Source: Symbiodinium natans (lineage: Eukaryota; Sar; Dinophyceae; Suessiales; Symbiodiniaceae). Taken from it: 64,000 nucleotides of DNA. The translations under genes were made by a program, and so were the position numbers. Location of the stretch: positions 124,001 to 188,000 of the forward strand of contig CAJNDS010002765.1 in NCBI GenBank assembly GCA_905221605.1, in the 5' to 3' direction. Below are positions 1 to 13,459 of the stretch, one piece after another. The first letter of the stretch is position 1; each line of letters starts with the position of its first letter. The notes under the pieces were generated by a model that saw only the letters and a program-made list of their open reading frames with translations, was not told the origin of the DNA and made no database searches.

Positions 1-3000
1 CGCCTTACGTGCAACTGGTCAGGTCTGGGCTGTGAAAGTGTCCTCGCAAGATGAGGAGAAGGGAAAGATTCAGAAGAGTGAGAAGGAGGCCAAGACAGAC
101 GACCACAGGCGCGGCTTTTTTCCTGCTGGGTTTTCTGGGAAGGTTTCTGTAAGCGTTCTGCAAGCATGAAAGGCCTCGGCGCCGGGGCAAGAGTGGCCCG
201 CTCGCTCCACAGTTCGGTTGGCTGTTTTGCTGTCAGACTCACTAGCAGCATGATGCCAAGGTACTCTGGCGGTTCGTAAGCATGCCAAAGAGGCAGGGAG
301 AAGTACGCTGTGTCCAGACGGCCCGCCCGGCCCCACCCATGCCCTCGACCGGGCAATTTTACGGTCTGAGTCTGGGGGTCCAGCGCGGGGTTCCGCATGG
401 CGGTCCCGACACGCCGCCCTCAAGTCTGCCCATGTCTGCCTCCAGCACGAGGTACCCAGTTCAGGCAAAGAAAACATGGGAAACTCTTAGCACGCTGGTC
501 TGGTAGGCTTGCGCACCTGAGACACTAGCACACCTAACACCCTGCCGCACGGCCTCGGTGATAGTACATCGAAGTGAAAATAGTTCATTGTTCGACGTCG
601 AGCTTTCCTGGGTAGGCATGCTCACCCGTGCCCACTTCACGACACAGAGAGTTCATGCATTGTTAGCTCTCCCCCGGCGCCTTTTTTCCGTCAGCCAACA
701 TGCGCCTGAGTAGGTTGAAGATGCGTTAACGGGCTTCGCCTCCCTCACCTTGAAAAGCCAGGCAGCTTCACCCATTGCCAGTGCGGAGAAGATGTTCGGG
801 CCGCAGCGGCTTAGAGAGCGAAACAGCAAACACATCAAGCAGACTTCCTTCACGCAAGCCATCAAGCAGCATGCATCAGTTTTGTTGTAAGGCGCCAGCT
901 TCTGATGCTGGTGGCTGGTGGGGGTGTGGACAACACGAATAAAGATTGACTAAGAAGTCTTGACAGAAAACGTGGTTGGCCTCTGCACCCCTCATATGTA
1001 GTATAGCTTTGGCTTATGTACAACTTGTATGATTCGGATGGCAACGGGGCACCAACCCTCCGGCTGAACGGCACAGCACTGTAGAGCTGACCGAGAGATG
1101 AGGCTGTAGCCGGAGGGCGGGCTCGTTGTCCTTGAATTTAGAGGACCTGCTGGGAGAAATGTTCCAGCAGGCCTTTGTTTGCAACCTGGCAATGCCTTAC
1201 AATGCGTTATATCATCCGACGTGCTGCCTAGTTACGCGGGACCTCGTCTCTTTTCAGATATCTCACTCCTTCAACCCTGAGCCAGGCTTTGACAATCCAC
1301 CGCTACTCTGCAGCACAGCAATGTTATCGGTTCTTTCCTTGTGCATGGCTGCATGGCGCAGTACGGCAAAGTCCGGCACGCCCAATGTGTGCACCCGATG
1401 CACATTGCGTGCTCTGACTGCGCACCCGTCGCATCCGCCGCACTGCTCTTGGTGTTTGAAGACCAATGGAAAACAGTCCCAGAATCATTCATCATTGATT
1501 CATCATTCTTTTCACGATTGCCTTGTCGCGTGGAGATGATTGTTGCGTTCCGTTCAGGCAAGTAGAGGTGCACTGTAAAGCACAGTAAAGAAGGAGTTGA
1601 GCGGGTTTTACTGGAAACAGCTAGCGGGGCAATCAATATGCGGGTTGAACATGATGAGCAGTGTACAATTCCAACGTTTCTAAACAAGAGGCCCAAATCA
1701 TTGAGCCACTAGTTATCAATTGGACTCAGAGCGTGACATTAGGACTTTTACGACCCAAAGGCTCAAGGTGGACGGATCTTGCAGTGTCCCAGTGGCCAGG
1801 GTGCTTTATCGGATGTTCTGTCCGCTGGGCAATGCTTCGTCACAAAGGCTGCGATGCTTTGAAGTTGCGCTGGTGTAGTTTAGCGCAACGCGGTCTCAAC
1901 CTGCTTTGCGCAGCTTTACCTGCTCTTTACTTGTCTTTACATGGCACCAGGCTGCGGAGCTCCAGCGCAGGTGGCCGGCTGCTCGATCAGCAAGTTTCTT
2001 CGGAGCATTTGCTCGTAGGCGGACGAGTTGCCGTCTCTCTCCTGCATCGACAGCATGTGCAAGGCAGCTTCGCCCCTCATCGCCCTTGGATGTGTGATGT
2101 GCTGGCAGAGGAGCATAGGGGGCACTGTTGCTTTTTCTGCAGCTGCAAGCAGGCCCGCCAGCTGTCAGGCCTGGCCCCCGGGTCCTGGAGCATCGGCCAA
2201 AGTGGCGGTGACCAGTTGCACGTCTTTTAGAGAGGTAGTCAGACCTAAACGAATGTAAGTAGTTGGGCAACTCGCGGTATGGATGCAAGGCAAATTGTGA
2301 TCCCCGCGTGCAGCTACAAAAGCCAAGGAGCAGGACCGGTCAGAGGGGAGTTTTCCTGTCTGGTTAATTTCCTGGTTTTCCTTGAGCAAAGATCGTGAGT
2401 TGAGCCTCTGCGCTTGTGGAAAGCAATGTTCAGGACCTTCAGGATACCCCTCGTCCATCAATGCGGGGAGCTGTGCTTGCCTCCCAGTCCCTCGATGTAA
2501 AGCCTACCTCTGAAGACTTGAGGGGCCGTGCGCTGTCGAAGTTGAGGCCCAGCTTCCCCACCAGCGACCTGTCATTGTCAATGCCTCTGATGGGGTTCCC
2601 GGCGCCGCTTTTTATCACCGACCGATACGGCCGACGCCAGCAAGCAGAACGCGCAATCTGACCTATGAACCACTTGAGATCCGAAAGAAAGACATCAGGT
2701 CACGCCAAGTCATGCTGGCGCCCATGCCTCAGTTAACTCTTCGAAGGCGCTCTCCAACTACGAAGTGACTCGGAGAGGCACCTGTCAAGGCCAAATCCTT
2801 CGCACCGAGTGCTTCACCCACCAGGCATCCTCACACCCAGAAGGTTGGATGCAAAGAAAAGGTTGCCAAAACGTGTCTGGCAGATCACCCCAGCGCTTCG
2901 AAGCGATTCCTCGTACGGCCTCCGGGGTGCGGCTCTCAGAGGAACAGTTTTGGTTCTTGACAGTTCTTGACATCTTACAAAGTCTGTTGTGCAATAGTTA

Positions 3001-6000
3001 AAGGTTTCGACCTTGCCGGCCGTACCCGCTGCAAGATCTTTGTAAGGTGATTGCCTTCGCTACTTGTATGTGGCAAGGTTTGTCGACGAGACGCACAGCA
3101 GCTGAGTACTTCAGGCGCTATGCGTGCAGGCCGCATGAAGGGCGAAACTGTGCCAATCTCGTCAAAGTGAGGTGCATTGTGCTTGACAGGAGAGATATCT
3201 ACGATGTACGTTGCTAGAGCGGCAAAGGGTCGGGCAAGGGCCACAATTTGTTGTGGAGTTTGTGAAAGCGGCTTTTGGATCAGGCTTTGTGAAAGGGGCT
3301 TTGGATCAGGCGCAGTGAAAATCTGAGGCGGCCCCTGCTGTCGAAAGATCCAGAAGTTGCTCTGACGTGTCAAGCTCTCGGGACCATTCACAGAAGCTGG
3401 AGGCCATGCAGAAACACAACTTACTCATGTCAGGTGTCGCGGTGACCGTAGCGGTGGCAATAGCGCCGTTCCTAGAACGCCGAGGGGCGCTGCAGGCGCC
3501 AAGCTATTGTGCAGGGCGCCTGACAGCCACTTGCAAATGACCACGAAAATCGCTTTGGATCCAGTTTCAAGTGTGCTGGGAAGCTGGGAGGCTTCAAGGT
3601 TTTTCAAGTGTCTGCAGAATGTGTGGGCCTTTCCGTAGTCGCCTGGTTTTCTCAGCATGCGTGCAGCCTAGAAACATTTGCATACTAAAGGTCCTCACCG
3701 TTACAGATGCATCTGTGAGGCACAACGTTAAAGATCAGATGCCATGAGCTGGAGGGGTGCGAGGAAGATAGGACTCAGGGCATAGGGGGGTTGCGGGGTG
3801 ACAATTAGGGGGCCAGGTGGAGTCATGACTGCTCCGTCATTTGCATGCAGGAACATCGGTCCTTCATAGTCTCATGTGAGTAGCGGCTGAAACTCATGCG
3901 CAAGCGATCATGAGTATACAGTTTCGATAAAGTAGGTTGCTCACGCTGTAGCTAGGCAGGAACGGCGATATTCGTTAGCCTGAAAGCCTTATCTTTGATC
4001 GCACAGGCATTGTACGAGACAACAAAAGCGGCATGCCGGCAGCAACCCTAATCATTAGCAAAGGTACATCCAACACTGAAAATGGTGGTATCACCAGCCC
4101 GGCAAACGCCAAAGAAGGAAAATGTGAGCGAGGGCGTTGACTAGTGACTAGTGTCTTTCACCCAAGTTTCGCTCACGTCAGAGTCTCGCCGCATATGCAG
4201 CTCTTGCCTGCGACAGCGATCGGGTGAAGTGCTTGGATGACAGGCGGCAAAACAGGATTGTGCTCTGGATCTCTCCAGAGAGGCTGCAAGGATTGCTACG
4301 ACCATGATTCAATGCAGGCTGTGCTTGTGTGTGTGTGTGTGCTGGTTTGCCTCGCAGAACTTCGGACAGATTTGGTTCGGTTGCAGCAATTAAAAGGAGA
4401 AGATCGAGCCTCGAAGCAATTTGTCAGTGACTCGCCGGGCTCGATTCTGAGTCTAGTCTTCCTGTTGCAAAACTGTGTAGATTGTGTAGTACCTCACAGC
4501 GCATCATAGTACCAACTTGAAGATTGGACGTTTGAAGCTTGAAACCGATTGAAGCCGATTCGTAGTTCGTAGCCTCAGTTCAGGTCATGGGCAACCTCCC
4601 ATCCGGCAACCGGGCTGCAAAGAGCACTGTCAGCAACACAAAGGAGTCGCCGAGACCTGAAATAGACCTAAGGTTGTGGCACAGAGTCGCTGCCCAGGAC
4701 GTTGGCTGACAAAAGCCGTCGCATTTTTCAATCCATAAGCATTCTGAGCAAGAGCAGGAATCAGTGCGTCGAAAGAGGCGCCGTATCTGTGCGTTGTATT
4801 GATGCCGAGTTGGGAAGTTCATGAAATTGACGGGTTGACAGGCCCAGGAACATCTCCGCAGAGGAGGCCAAGCTTTCCTGCGCAGCTCATGGGCCGTATT
4901 TAGTACGTATTCAGTACCCAGTGCCCGCGCGCGCAAGGGCTGGTGAGATTGGCCACAAGGCTCTTTGCCTCTTTGCCACTTAAAGTGGAGATTCCTCATG
5001 ATTTGTGACGCTGTCACAGTGTCCAGGCAAGGGACATGGCACCGGTCTTCAGATGGCAAGGCTTCGCTGCGAGTCGCGGTGATTGGACGCCAGATGACGC
5101 TGCTCATGTCTTGCTGCCGGAAAGGCCCTGACGACCTTTGCAGGCTGGGTTCGAGTGCGAAAGTTCACTGACATACACTGACATCGACCTAAGAGCAGAC
5201 AATGCCCGCATTTCGTCACGTGCCACTCTGCCGAAGCCGAGGCAGGAGATCCAGGCAAAAAATGGGCTTATACTGTCTGGAAATGTGGGTTTACCTACTT
5301 TGCCTGCTGGTGCTGCATCGTCTGCACGTTTCCTGAAAGGTCGCCGTGCAGCAGGCGACGGCGCAATGGAGCCAGGAACCTGCAGGTCTGCAGGGGGATG
5401 GTAGTTCTGCCATGTTCTGCCCTATTGAGACATGCTGCGGCAGATGGCGAATCTGCACGGGGGGCTCCAACACTGGAAGTACCAGCCGTTCATGAAGTTC
5501 ACTGTGCCCTGTGCTCCACCTAGCTGCACCGCCTAGCTGCTCCGTGCATGAAGCGACAGTTGGCTGTGCCATGCTAGAAGATCAATGACAGACTTTGGCA
5601 ATTTGGGTAAGGTCTCCAGCACCTTCAACGGTAGATATGCGGGGCTCCATGGAGTTCAGAGCTCAGGTCCTGAGCGCGATTCGTGTTCCGGCAATGTGAG
5701 TCCATGCAGGAATCCATCGGCTGCACCATCACCACCATCACCCCTAAGCGGCTGGCAACCCATGCGGGTACGTTATGCTGGCACTTTGCAGATCTTGCCT
5801 GATTCGTCTGCCAGTCGTCACTATGCCTGGCTTGCACCTAACACTTAAGGCGGTGCTGCTTGGGAGCTTTCCGATTCGTGTCTCACTTAAATTGCCACTT
5901 CCAGTTAGTTCAGCAGCTGGGTGTCTGCACCTTTGAGGTCACACCACTCCTTGAATATCTCCACAAACTCGTCCTCCCAGCAGGATCCTGGCGGACGCAA

Positions 6001-9000
6001 CACGAGTAGTCAGGCTTCTGTGCCTCCTGCGGAACGTGGTCTTGTGCTAAGTCGAGCTGCCCGCGTCTGCCCCCTTTCTACAGCTGTTCTGCTTCAAACG
6101 AAAACAGAATCCCATGACATTCCCACAGCCTGATGCGGCAGCCAGTTTAACAACGCACTTTGCGAAAGACAGGCCACAGAACTGAGTTTACAGCAATCGC
6201 GGACATTTGAGAAGTAGCTTTTCCGTAGGCAACCGGCTCGCAAATCGCTGCTTTGCGCCATGCCTGCTTGTCAGATGCTGCTGGAGCCTAGAGGCACGCA
6301 ATGGGACTAGATTTGCCGACATGCACAGCGTACCCTCGGGCTGAAGTCCCATGCATGGCCAGGTATCTGACAATGGTGCAGCATGTCCTGAGAAGGGAGG
6401 TGCCCATGGCGAACGCTGTCTCGGGTGATCTAGTTAGTCTTATCGACCCACCCATGCATGGATTCGCTCCTGTGGTGCTGGCTGCGTGCTTCTGGCTCAG
6501 CTGAATCATGCTATGTCGCGAAAGCATCTAACACGTCTTCGACCCCCAATTCGTGAGCACTGAATGAGCATCGTCACGTCGTGCCTCAGGTGAGAGTGCA
6601 CGCGCTGGAAAAGTGATGAGAAGTGTAAATAACTCGTGAGACATGAGAGCAGATGCCCGCAATGGGCATGTGGAGCTTCTTTGCTTCCTTTGGGACGGCA
6701 TCAGCCTCCTTCGCAGGCCACTTTGCAATTTGCAAACACATACGCACCCCGCCGTTGCTGTGTTGGAAGACCCTTTCGCGTGCTTGTTTTTCAGTATTCG
6801 TCGCAACTCTGTGTAGAGGTAGTTCCTGGGCAGCTCAGAGTGCACACTGCGCTTCGGGGGCCGCTGGCCTCTGCGCCCACCGCGCGCCACCTTTCGCAGA
6901 GGCGGCGCTGTGGGCGGCTGGCCAGGTACCTGAATCCTGCGCGCTGCCCTCAGCAGTGTGCTGACACATGCTGATACCTTTACAATAAGCTTCGAAGCGG
7001 AGCTGACATGAAGCTCCACCCCATGGTGCAGGACAGATCCGACGATGCGGACTGCCCCTACGCAAGTGACTTGTGGCAGAGCGTGGCTTCGGCTTGGCGA
7101 TATGCGTGGAACAACCTTCGCTACTTGCACGGGATGTTTATTTAATTTCAACTACATAATTGTCCAAAATTGTCCTTAATACTGTGACCCTCTGTAAAAC
7201 CTCTGTAAAACTTTTAAGGCTCCAGGCGCTGGGCATCTTGCTTGATTGAGAACGCACCTCCGCCTAAGGGGCTAAGCGCGGCGCGCATTTCACTAAATCA
7301 TATGAGATCCTCGAAACTCAAGGGGTCCTTAAATCGCTGCTTGGGAAAGTTCTTGGATGCAGAGAAATAGACTGTGAGCTTGATCTCCTTTTCAAGCGTC
7401 AGGCTTGGCAATTCAACACGCAAGTCCGGCTCACCGGCTTCGCCTCACGCCCCGCGAGGTCCCTCCCCGGAGTAGGGAGGGCTTCTGAAGGCTTTTTATT
7501 GATGCAGACTTTGACTTTAACAGCTTCTTGTTCACATTTTAGGTGCAACAAGTTGTGGCCGTGCACGAGTTCATGTACTGGCTTGGACCCTTGGGCCTCA
7601 GACAATGGACAGCACCACTCTTTCGTTGAACCAATGGTCAACTCTTCGAGCCCTTCCTTCATTCCAACCAAGGAAACGATGCCAAGAAGTGGCACGTAGG
7701 TTGGCCGGAGATGAGTAGCACTGCCCGCGCTCTACTGCGGTCGTTGCAGCTTTGGCTGGTAGCTGGAGAGTACCAGCTTCTTGGCATGCTGCAGTGAAAT
7801 CGAACATTGTGACATTGGGTCCAATGGCAGGCAGGCATTTCTGCTGCCCATGCCAAGGCTCGGCAGCCACCTGTCGCTGACTTTGATGAACCATGCGCTT
7901 CACATTCCTTTCGCAGGCACCTTTGGCAAGAGACTTATCCGTTTGCTTTGGGATCAGCGTGTTTTTTGGCTTTGTGACAATGTCGGTGTCCCCACCAGCA
8001 GCATGGTTTTTGGAACATCGCAAGTTCGCAATCCGCTCCCTGCATCCTAAGTAAAGCTCTACTGCTGTAAGCAAAATGTGGAACTGGCACCCTGTTCCTG
8101 CAAGCTTACAAACCTCAAACCTAGAACCTGCCTGGCAAACAGTGAGCTGTACAGCTTCAAAGCCTGGAGCTTGTCACAAGCGCTCCAAAAGGAATGCCGT
8201 CCATGTGCCGCACGAATGCTTTTGAAGGCTTTCGCAAGAAGGCTAACAGAGCCACGCTGCTGTTTGAATCTCTTTGGTTCTGATGCTTTTGGGATTCGTC
8301 GCGCTCGAGCGAAGTCCACGTGATGCGGATGATGCGCACCGCCAGGCAGCATGGCACAGGACCACAAGGGGCCCGAGGGAATTGGGGAGGAACACGAACC
8401 AGCGGCAAGCCCGGAAGAATGCTGTCCACGGGCTGTGCCATGACCATGTGCCAAGCGTGTATAGCATCCTCTACGCTCTACGTGGGGGGGGGGATTGGTC
8501 CTGTGATGAACGCTCCTCCATGCACTCAGCTTTAATGAATGAGTGCCCTGCGACTTGCGAATTTCTAAGAATGCTTGATCATGGTGATATAGCTAGAGAC
8601 TAAAGCTTTAGTAGTTCGGGCCTGGAGGTGTCTCTCGGTTTTCCAACCTGCTGGGACCCGTACAAGGCTCCCTTCCCCTCAACAACATCTTCAAGCCCCG
8701 AAGCATTTGCCGCTGGGGACCCTTGCTGCCGTCTTGCAGGTAGGTCCGTCCAGCTGCCTGCTGGGGACACTGGCGCCCGTGTCTCCCTGTCAAACGGATT
8801 GCCAATGCCCCTGGACGAGCAGTGAGGGTAGGCGACGCTGAGTTCCACTTCGGTCCCCATTTCTCATGTTCTCTCCCTTTTCGTGCGCTTCCCGCTGCCA
8901 CTTGTGCGTCGCGACCATTCGCAACCTGCCGTGTGCTGTGTTGTTTGCTCGGAGATGTCACCCAGCCTGTCTAAAGAACTTACCAAAAGCTCCAAAGTCG

Positions 9001-9125
9001 CAGAGCGTGCTGGGGGAAGTTCGATCCGAGGCCGCTTCTTGTCTTCAGCGTGATTTGGCAGCATACAGTCATTGTGAAACCACGCGAAAGAATGGTGATG
9101 GTCAAGAGAGTCACACTTTGCCCAG
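1..9125. other. No supported gene (about 9.1 kb)
   Basis: I read both strands and found no reading frame with a recognisable family motif, and no run of exons joined by plausible boundaries. Open frames here are short (mostly under 200 codons), overlap on several strands, and mostly start at non-ATG codons. A minus-strand frame at 5-190 contains a hydrophobic stretch rich in Leu and could be the edge of a gene outside the window, but it has no ATG. Minus-strand frames at 7,399-8,454 are open for 100-160 codons without family features. This is probably intergenic DNA or large introns of unseen genes. Confidence 0.4.
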
Positions 9126-12100
9126 GTTTGGAATGTGTGGAAATTCCCGCTCAAGACCAACGAAGTTTACAAACGCGTGCTTGGTGCACTGCGGGCAGGC
9201 TACAGCCTCTCAGCTTCAACACCTTTCAACACCTTTCAGTGCCTTTTTGCTGGTGTGGAAGGTTTGAGTCCATCGGTTTATGGCCAACGGTGCCATGCCA
9301 AGTGCCAAGATAAGCCAAGCACTTAGGACACATTGATATCGCTCCGCACTATGGAAGTGAGAAGGAAGTCAGCATGGCCATCCGGGATTCAGGCATCCGG
9401 CACTGCCAACGAACCGCAGTTGTCCTTGGCAAGCTCGGACCAGGTGTCCAACGAGAGCAGATCTTCCTAACCAGCAAGCTCGGCCTGAGACTCAGGGAAG
9501 CTTTCTTTTTTTTTCGGACCACATTACGTATCATCAGGGCAAAGCAGCGAACACACAGTACATTGGTGACTCTTGCTGACCGCATCAGGTGCGAGGGACG
9601 GCTATCCTTTGGGTGCCAAGCGTGCAATACTGCAGTAGCTGTGCGGCATGCTGTGCTTTCAGGGCACTTGCCCACGACGCCTGAGTACATGAGCAATACC
9701 GATGTCGAAGGCAGCTGAAACATTTCGGGTTGGACTACATTGACCTCTTCATGCTGAGTCAGCCTATCCAAGACTCCATGCTGTGTCTCATCTGCATCTG
9801 GTAGGAGCGGAGGGGCATGATTCTGTTGCAATGGTGGTCGACTGGCAGTAACAGGCCGTGCCGCCTCGCTGCCTTTTGTCGCAGAAAGCTCATGTCAAGC
9901 AGCGAGCAGCGGACACTTGCACATCGACCATGGTCATTTCAACAGCCAGACTCAGCCGAAACAAACACAAGTGTGACTGAACATGGCGCTGGCACCTGCA
10001 ATGCCGAGTGTCTGGAGCCTTCCTTCCCTGAAAGAGCCGCTTCTGGTGCATCCTCCGCGCCAGCTTGCGACATGGAGGCCCGGAGGCCAGCCAGGATGGC
10101 TTTCAAGGCCAAGAGGCTTGAAGCTGCAGCCGCTGCGGCTGCAGCGGCGTGCCAAAGACTCTGAGCCAGCTGCAAACACAAAGTTTGTTTGGGCCAAGTG
10201 GTTCACGTTCTGGGCCTGCTTCTTCGGGTACTCAGTTTGCTATTTCACGAGGCAAAGCTTGAGCTACACAGCGCCTGTCTTGCGGCAAGCCATGGGCTGG
10301 AAGGGCTTGGCAGAGATCGGAAAGCTCCAGTCGCTCTTCCCTTTGGCGTATGGCTCCTCGCGGTTCCTGGGTGGCCTACTCGGAGACTTGATGAGCCCCA
10401 AGCGCGTCTTCGCTCTTGGGCTCTTCGTCTGCAGTTTGCTGAACATTGCATTCGGTTTGAGCTCCACACTGCCGCAGTTTGCCTTCTTCTGGTTATTGAA
10501 CGGTTGCTTTCAGGGCTTGGCAGCCCCACCATGTGTCAAGATGATCACGAATTGGTTTGATCCGAAAGAACGCGGATTTTGGTGGTCGGTCTGGCACGCC
10601 TCTATCAACTTGGGTGGCTTCCTGTGCCCATTTTTTGCGGGCACTTTGGCAGGAACCTTTGGTTGGCGTTATGGCATGCTGGGGCCTGGTCTGCTGGGGC
10701 TCATCACCGTTATGCTGTGCCTTCTGGCTATGCGTGATGGCCCTGACAGCGCCAATGCTGCGGCACAGGGGACAAAGGCCGTGAAGGTGAAGGCCAAGCC
10801 GGAACCAGAGGTGAGCCTCATGGAAGGCATTGTCCTCAACCCCGTGCAGTGGGCACTTGGTGTCGCCTACATGCTGGTCTATGTGCAAGGAGCTTAGTTA
10901 CTGTCAGTCAGCAAGGTCAGATGAGGCGGCCACTATTGATTCATATGCAGTCAAGTAGCTCCGATAAACTCGGCTTCTCACCGAGGTGCAGGCAGGGTCT
11001 GAGTGTATGGGGCATCTTCTACCTCATGCAGACCGGCAAAATTAGCCCGGCAGCAGCAGCGGCGCTTTTTTCGGGCTTTGAACTCGGCGGCTTCCTTGGA
11101 AACCTTACTGCTGGGAGCTTCTCAGATTTCCTTCTGCGCCGAGCCCGACCTGGTGACGGGGAGGTGGGGCAACGTGCGAAGGTTGTCTGCCTTTACTTCT
11201 TGGCGACTCTTGTTCTTCTCCCAGTGCTCAGCCGCGTCCCTTCCAGCCCTTGGCTGCAATACCTGGTCCTCTTGGCCTTGGGCCACTTCCTTTGTGGTGC
11301 ACAGCTGCTTTTGCCACTTGTAGCCAATGAGTCGGCACCAAAAGCTTGGAGCACCACAGCCACTGGCTTCATTGGTTGGGTCGGATACTTCGGGGCTGCG
11401 CTGTCGGGCTTCCCTCTGTCGAAGGTGGTCTCAAGCCTTGGCTGGCCTTGCTACTTCACTGTTCTCACCGTTGCGGCGGGCTCCGGTGCTTTGCTGGTGC
11501 TTCCGCTGCGGAACCTGCAGAGCTGGCGCCAGAAGGTGGAGCAGCAGAGCTAGACAGCTAGGCCAGGACGAATCGTCATCTAGACACGCCACTAGGGTCA
11601 CTAGAGTTCAGCTCGGCATCATTCGACATCCTGCGGCTGGAAGCCACATTGACATAGTAATTAGCCAAGTACGCAAAGGACGAGTACTTTCAAAGCTGTC
11701 CAGCTTGTCTGCCAAATTGGCTGCTCGCAGTCGATTCGGAGAAATCTCGGCTTCGGGGGCATGGAGCGCGGACAGGGAGTCGTACCTCCAGCGTACCAAG
11801 TGCAACAGGCGTGCGCATCTCATGTTTAAGGTTGCGCTCCGTCTGGGAAGTGCTGGAAGCTTTCTACGACAAAGGCATATTCCGCTCGCTTGGCGTGGCT
11901 TTGTCGCAACTTCGTCGACATCTCAAGAAAAACGGCGCGTCACAACTGCTTCACATGGTTTCTGTGAGGTCAGCAACTTCGACATGGAGTCTTTTCAGGC
12001 TCTACACCATGCAGTGCGTGTGAAGCCGGTCTACCTTCAATGCCGGATGTCGATATACCAGATACTCCCAGAGGATGTTAACTCCGTGCCCTGTCGTCTA

Positions 12101-12743
12101 CTTGATGCTAAGATCCTGTGCGAAGTTCTCGCTGCTAGAGGATGGACTGATATTGGCTGCGTGAAGAGGAAGTGTAGATAGTGCAGCCAAGGAGAAGAGT
12201 AAGGATGGCCACATGCTTGGTTGGACACGGGAGCATGGTGTGGTCATGTCTGCCTTTCACGTGGAAGAACGCCTGGACCTCAGATGCACGGCAACGACAT
12301 CACAAGCTTCATTTTAATTATTTGCACTTGACATGACCTGACGGTGTCATTGAGCTTGGACAGCTTTGACTTAGGTTTCAACTTCTTGCGGCCACTGGAA
12401 GACCCTCACGTCTTGTCCATTGCGAAGCGAGCAGGTCTCGTTCGATCAAAAGTACAATAGTAACAGTATAGTAACAGTAGCAGTACACCATTTAGGTAAA
12501 TCTGGAACAGCCTGACACATAGCGTGACACAGCTCCGCGCTTCGCTTCGCTGAGGCCGCTCGGCTTCGGCGGTGCTGGCGCGATGGGCCCTGCAGCTGGG
12601 CCTTGCCGTGGTGCCTAAGGAGGCCGAGGAGAGAACACGATGGCAACAGAAATATCGCGAATGATGCGAATACAGTGACAGTGATCCAGGACAGCCATGT
12701 CTTTGACTTCAACCTTCCGGAAGAGGATATGCATCCTGGCTAG
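9126..12743 (+). CDS. Aldo/keto reductase, multi-exon, hosting a nested gene
   Basis: An NAD(P)H-dependent carbonyl/aldose reductase by family; its substrate is not predictable. Collinear AKR blocks are seen at 9126-9204 (VWKFPLK, ending ALRAGY), 9327-9392 (RHIDIAPHYGSEKEV), 9444 to about 9480 (REQIFLTSKL), 9711-9779 (LKHFGLDYIDLFMLSQP), 11831-11894 (VWEVLEAFYDKGIFRSLG), 11969 to about 12120 (VSNFDMESFQAL, then VKPVYLQ), 12375-12434 (LRPLEDPHVLSIAKRAG), 12555 to about 12620 (VLARWALQLGLAVVPKE) and 12690-12743 (HVFDFNLPEEDM, then TAG). Several junctions keep frame exactly with GC-AG or GT-AG boundaries. Of the AKR tetrad, Asp, Tyr and Lys are present, but the usual His in the LIHxP motif is Ser (LSQP). 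The first exon lies upstream and was not identified, and about 20 residues between blocks 3 and 4 were not located. The intron at 9780-11830 contains a whole MFS gene. It could be a decaying copy, but the block order and phases argue for a real gene. Confidence 0.75.
9983..11553 (+). CDS. MFS organophosphate:Pi antiporter-like transporter (GlpT/UhpT/SLC37 type)
   Basis: Predicted 487-residue membrane transporter that would exchange a phosphorylated sugar or glycerol-phosphate for phosphate. Exon 1 is 9983-10884 and exon 2 is 10992-11553, with a 107-nt GC-AG intron that joins LVYVQ to GLSVWGIFYLMQTG in frame. About 65 residues of basic, proline-rich N-terminus precede the first membrane segment, where FGYSVCYFTRQ matches the OPA-family N-terminal helix. 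LGGLLGDLMSPKRVF follows as the usual MFS loop 2-3. The central loop is Lys-rich and charged (about residues 255-280). The second half contains FELGGFLGNLTAGSFSD and a late GFIGWVGYFGAALSG. Length and halves fit the family. The start is the ATG at 9983; the N-terminal extension could be a targeting peptide (plastid or mitochondrion), which is inference. The whole gene lies inside an aldo/keto reductase intron on the same strand. Confidence 0.88.

Positions 12744-13459
<716 letters not shown>

Noticed and set aside
9349-9831. Isolated AKR pseudogene fragment
   Set aside because: First impression only; matching downstream AKR blocks in phase at 11.8-12.7 kb make a split but complete gene more likely.
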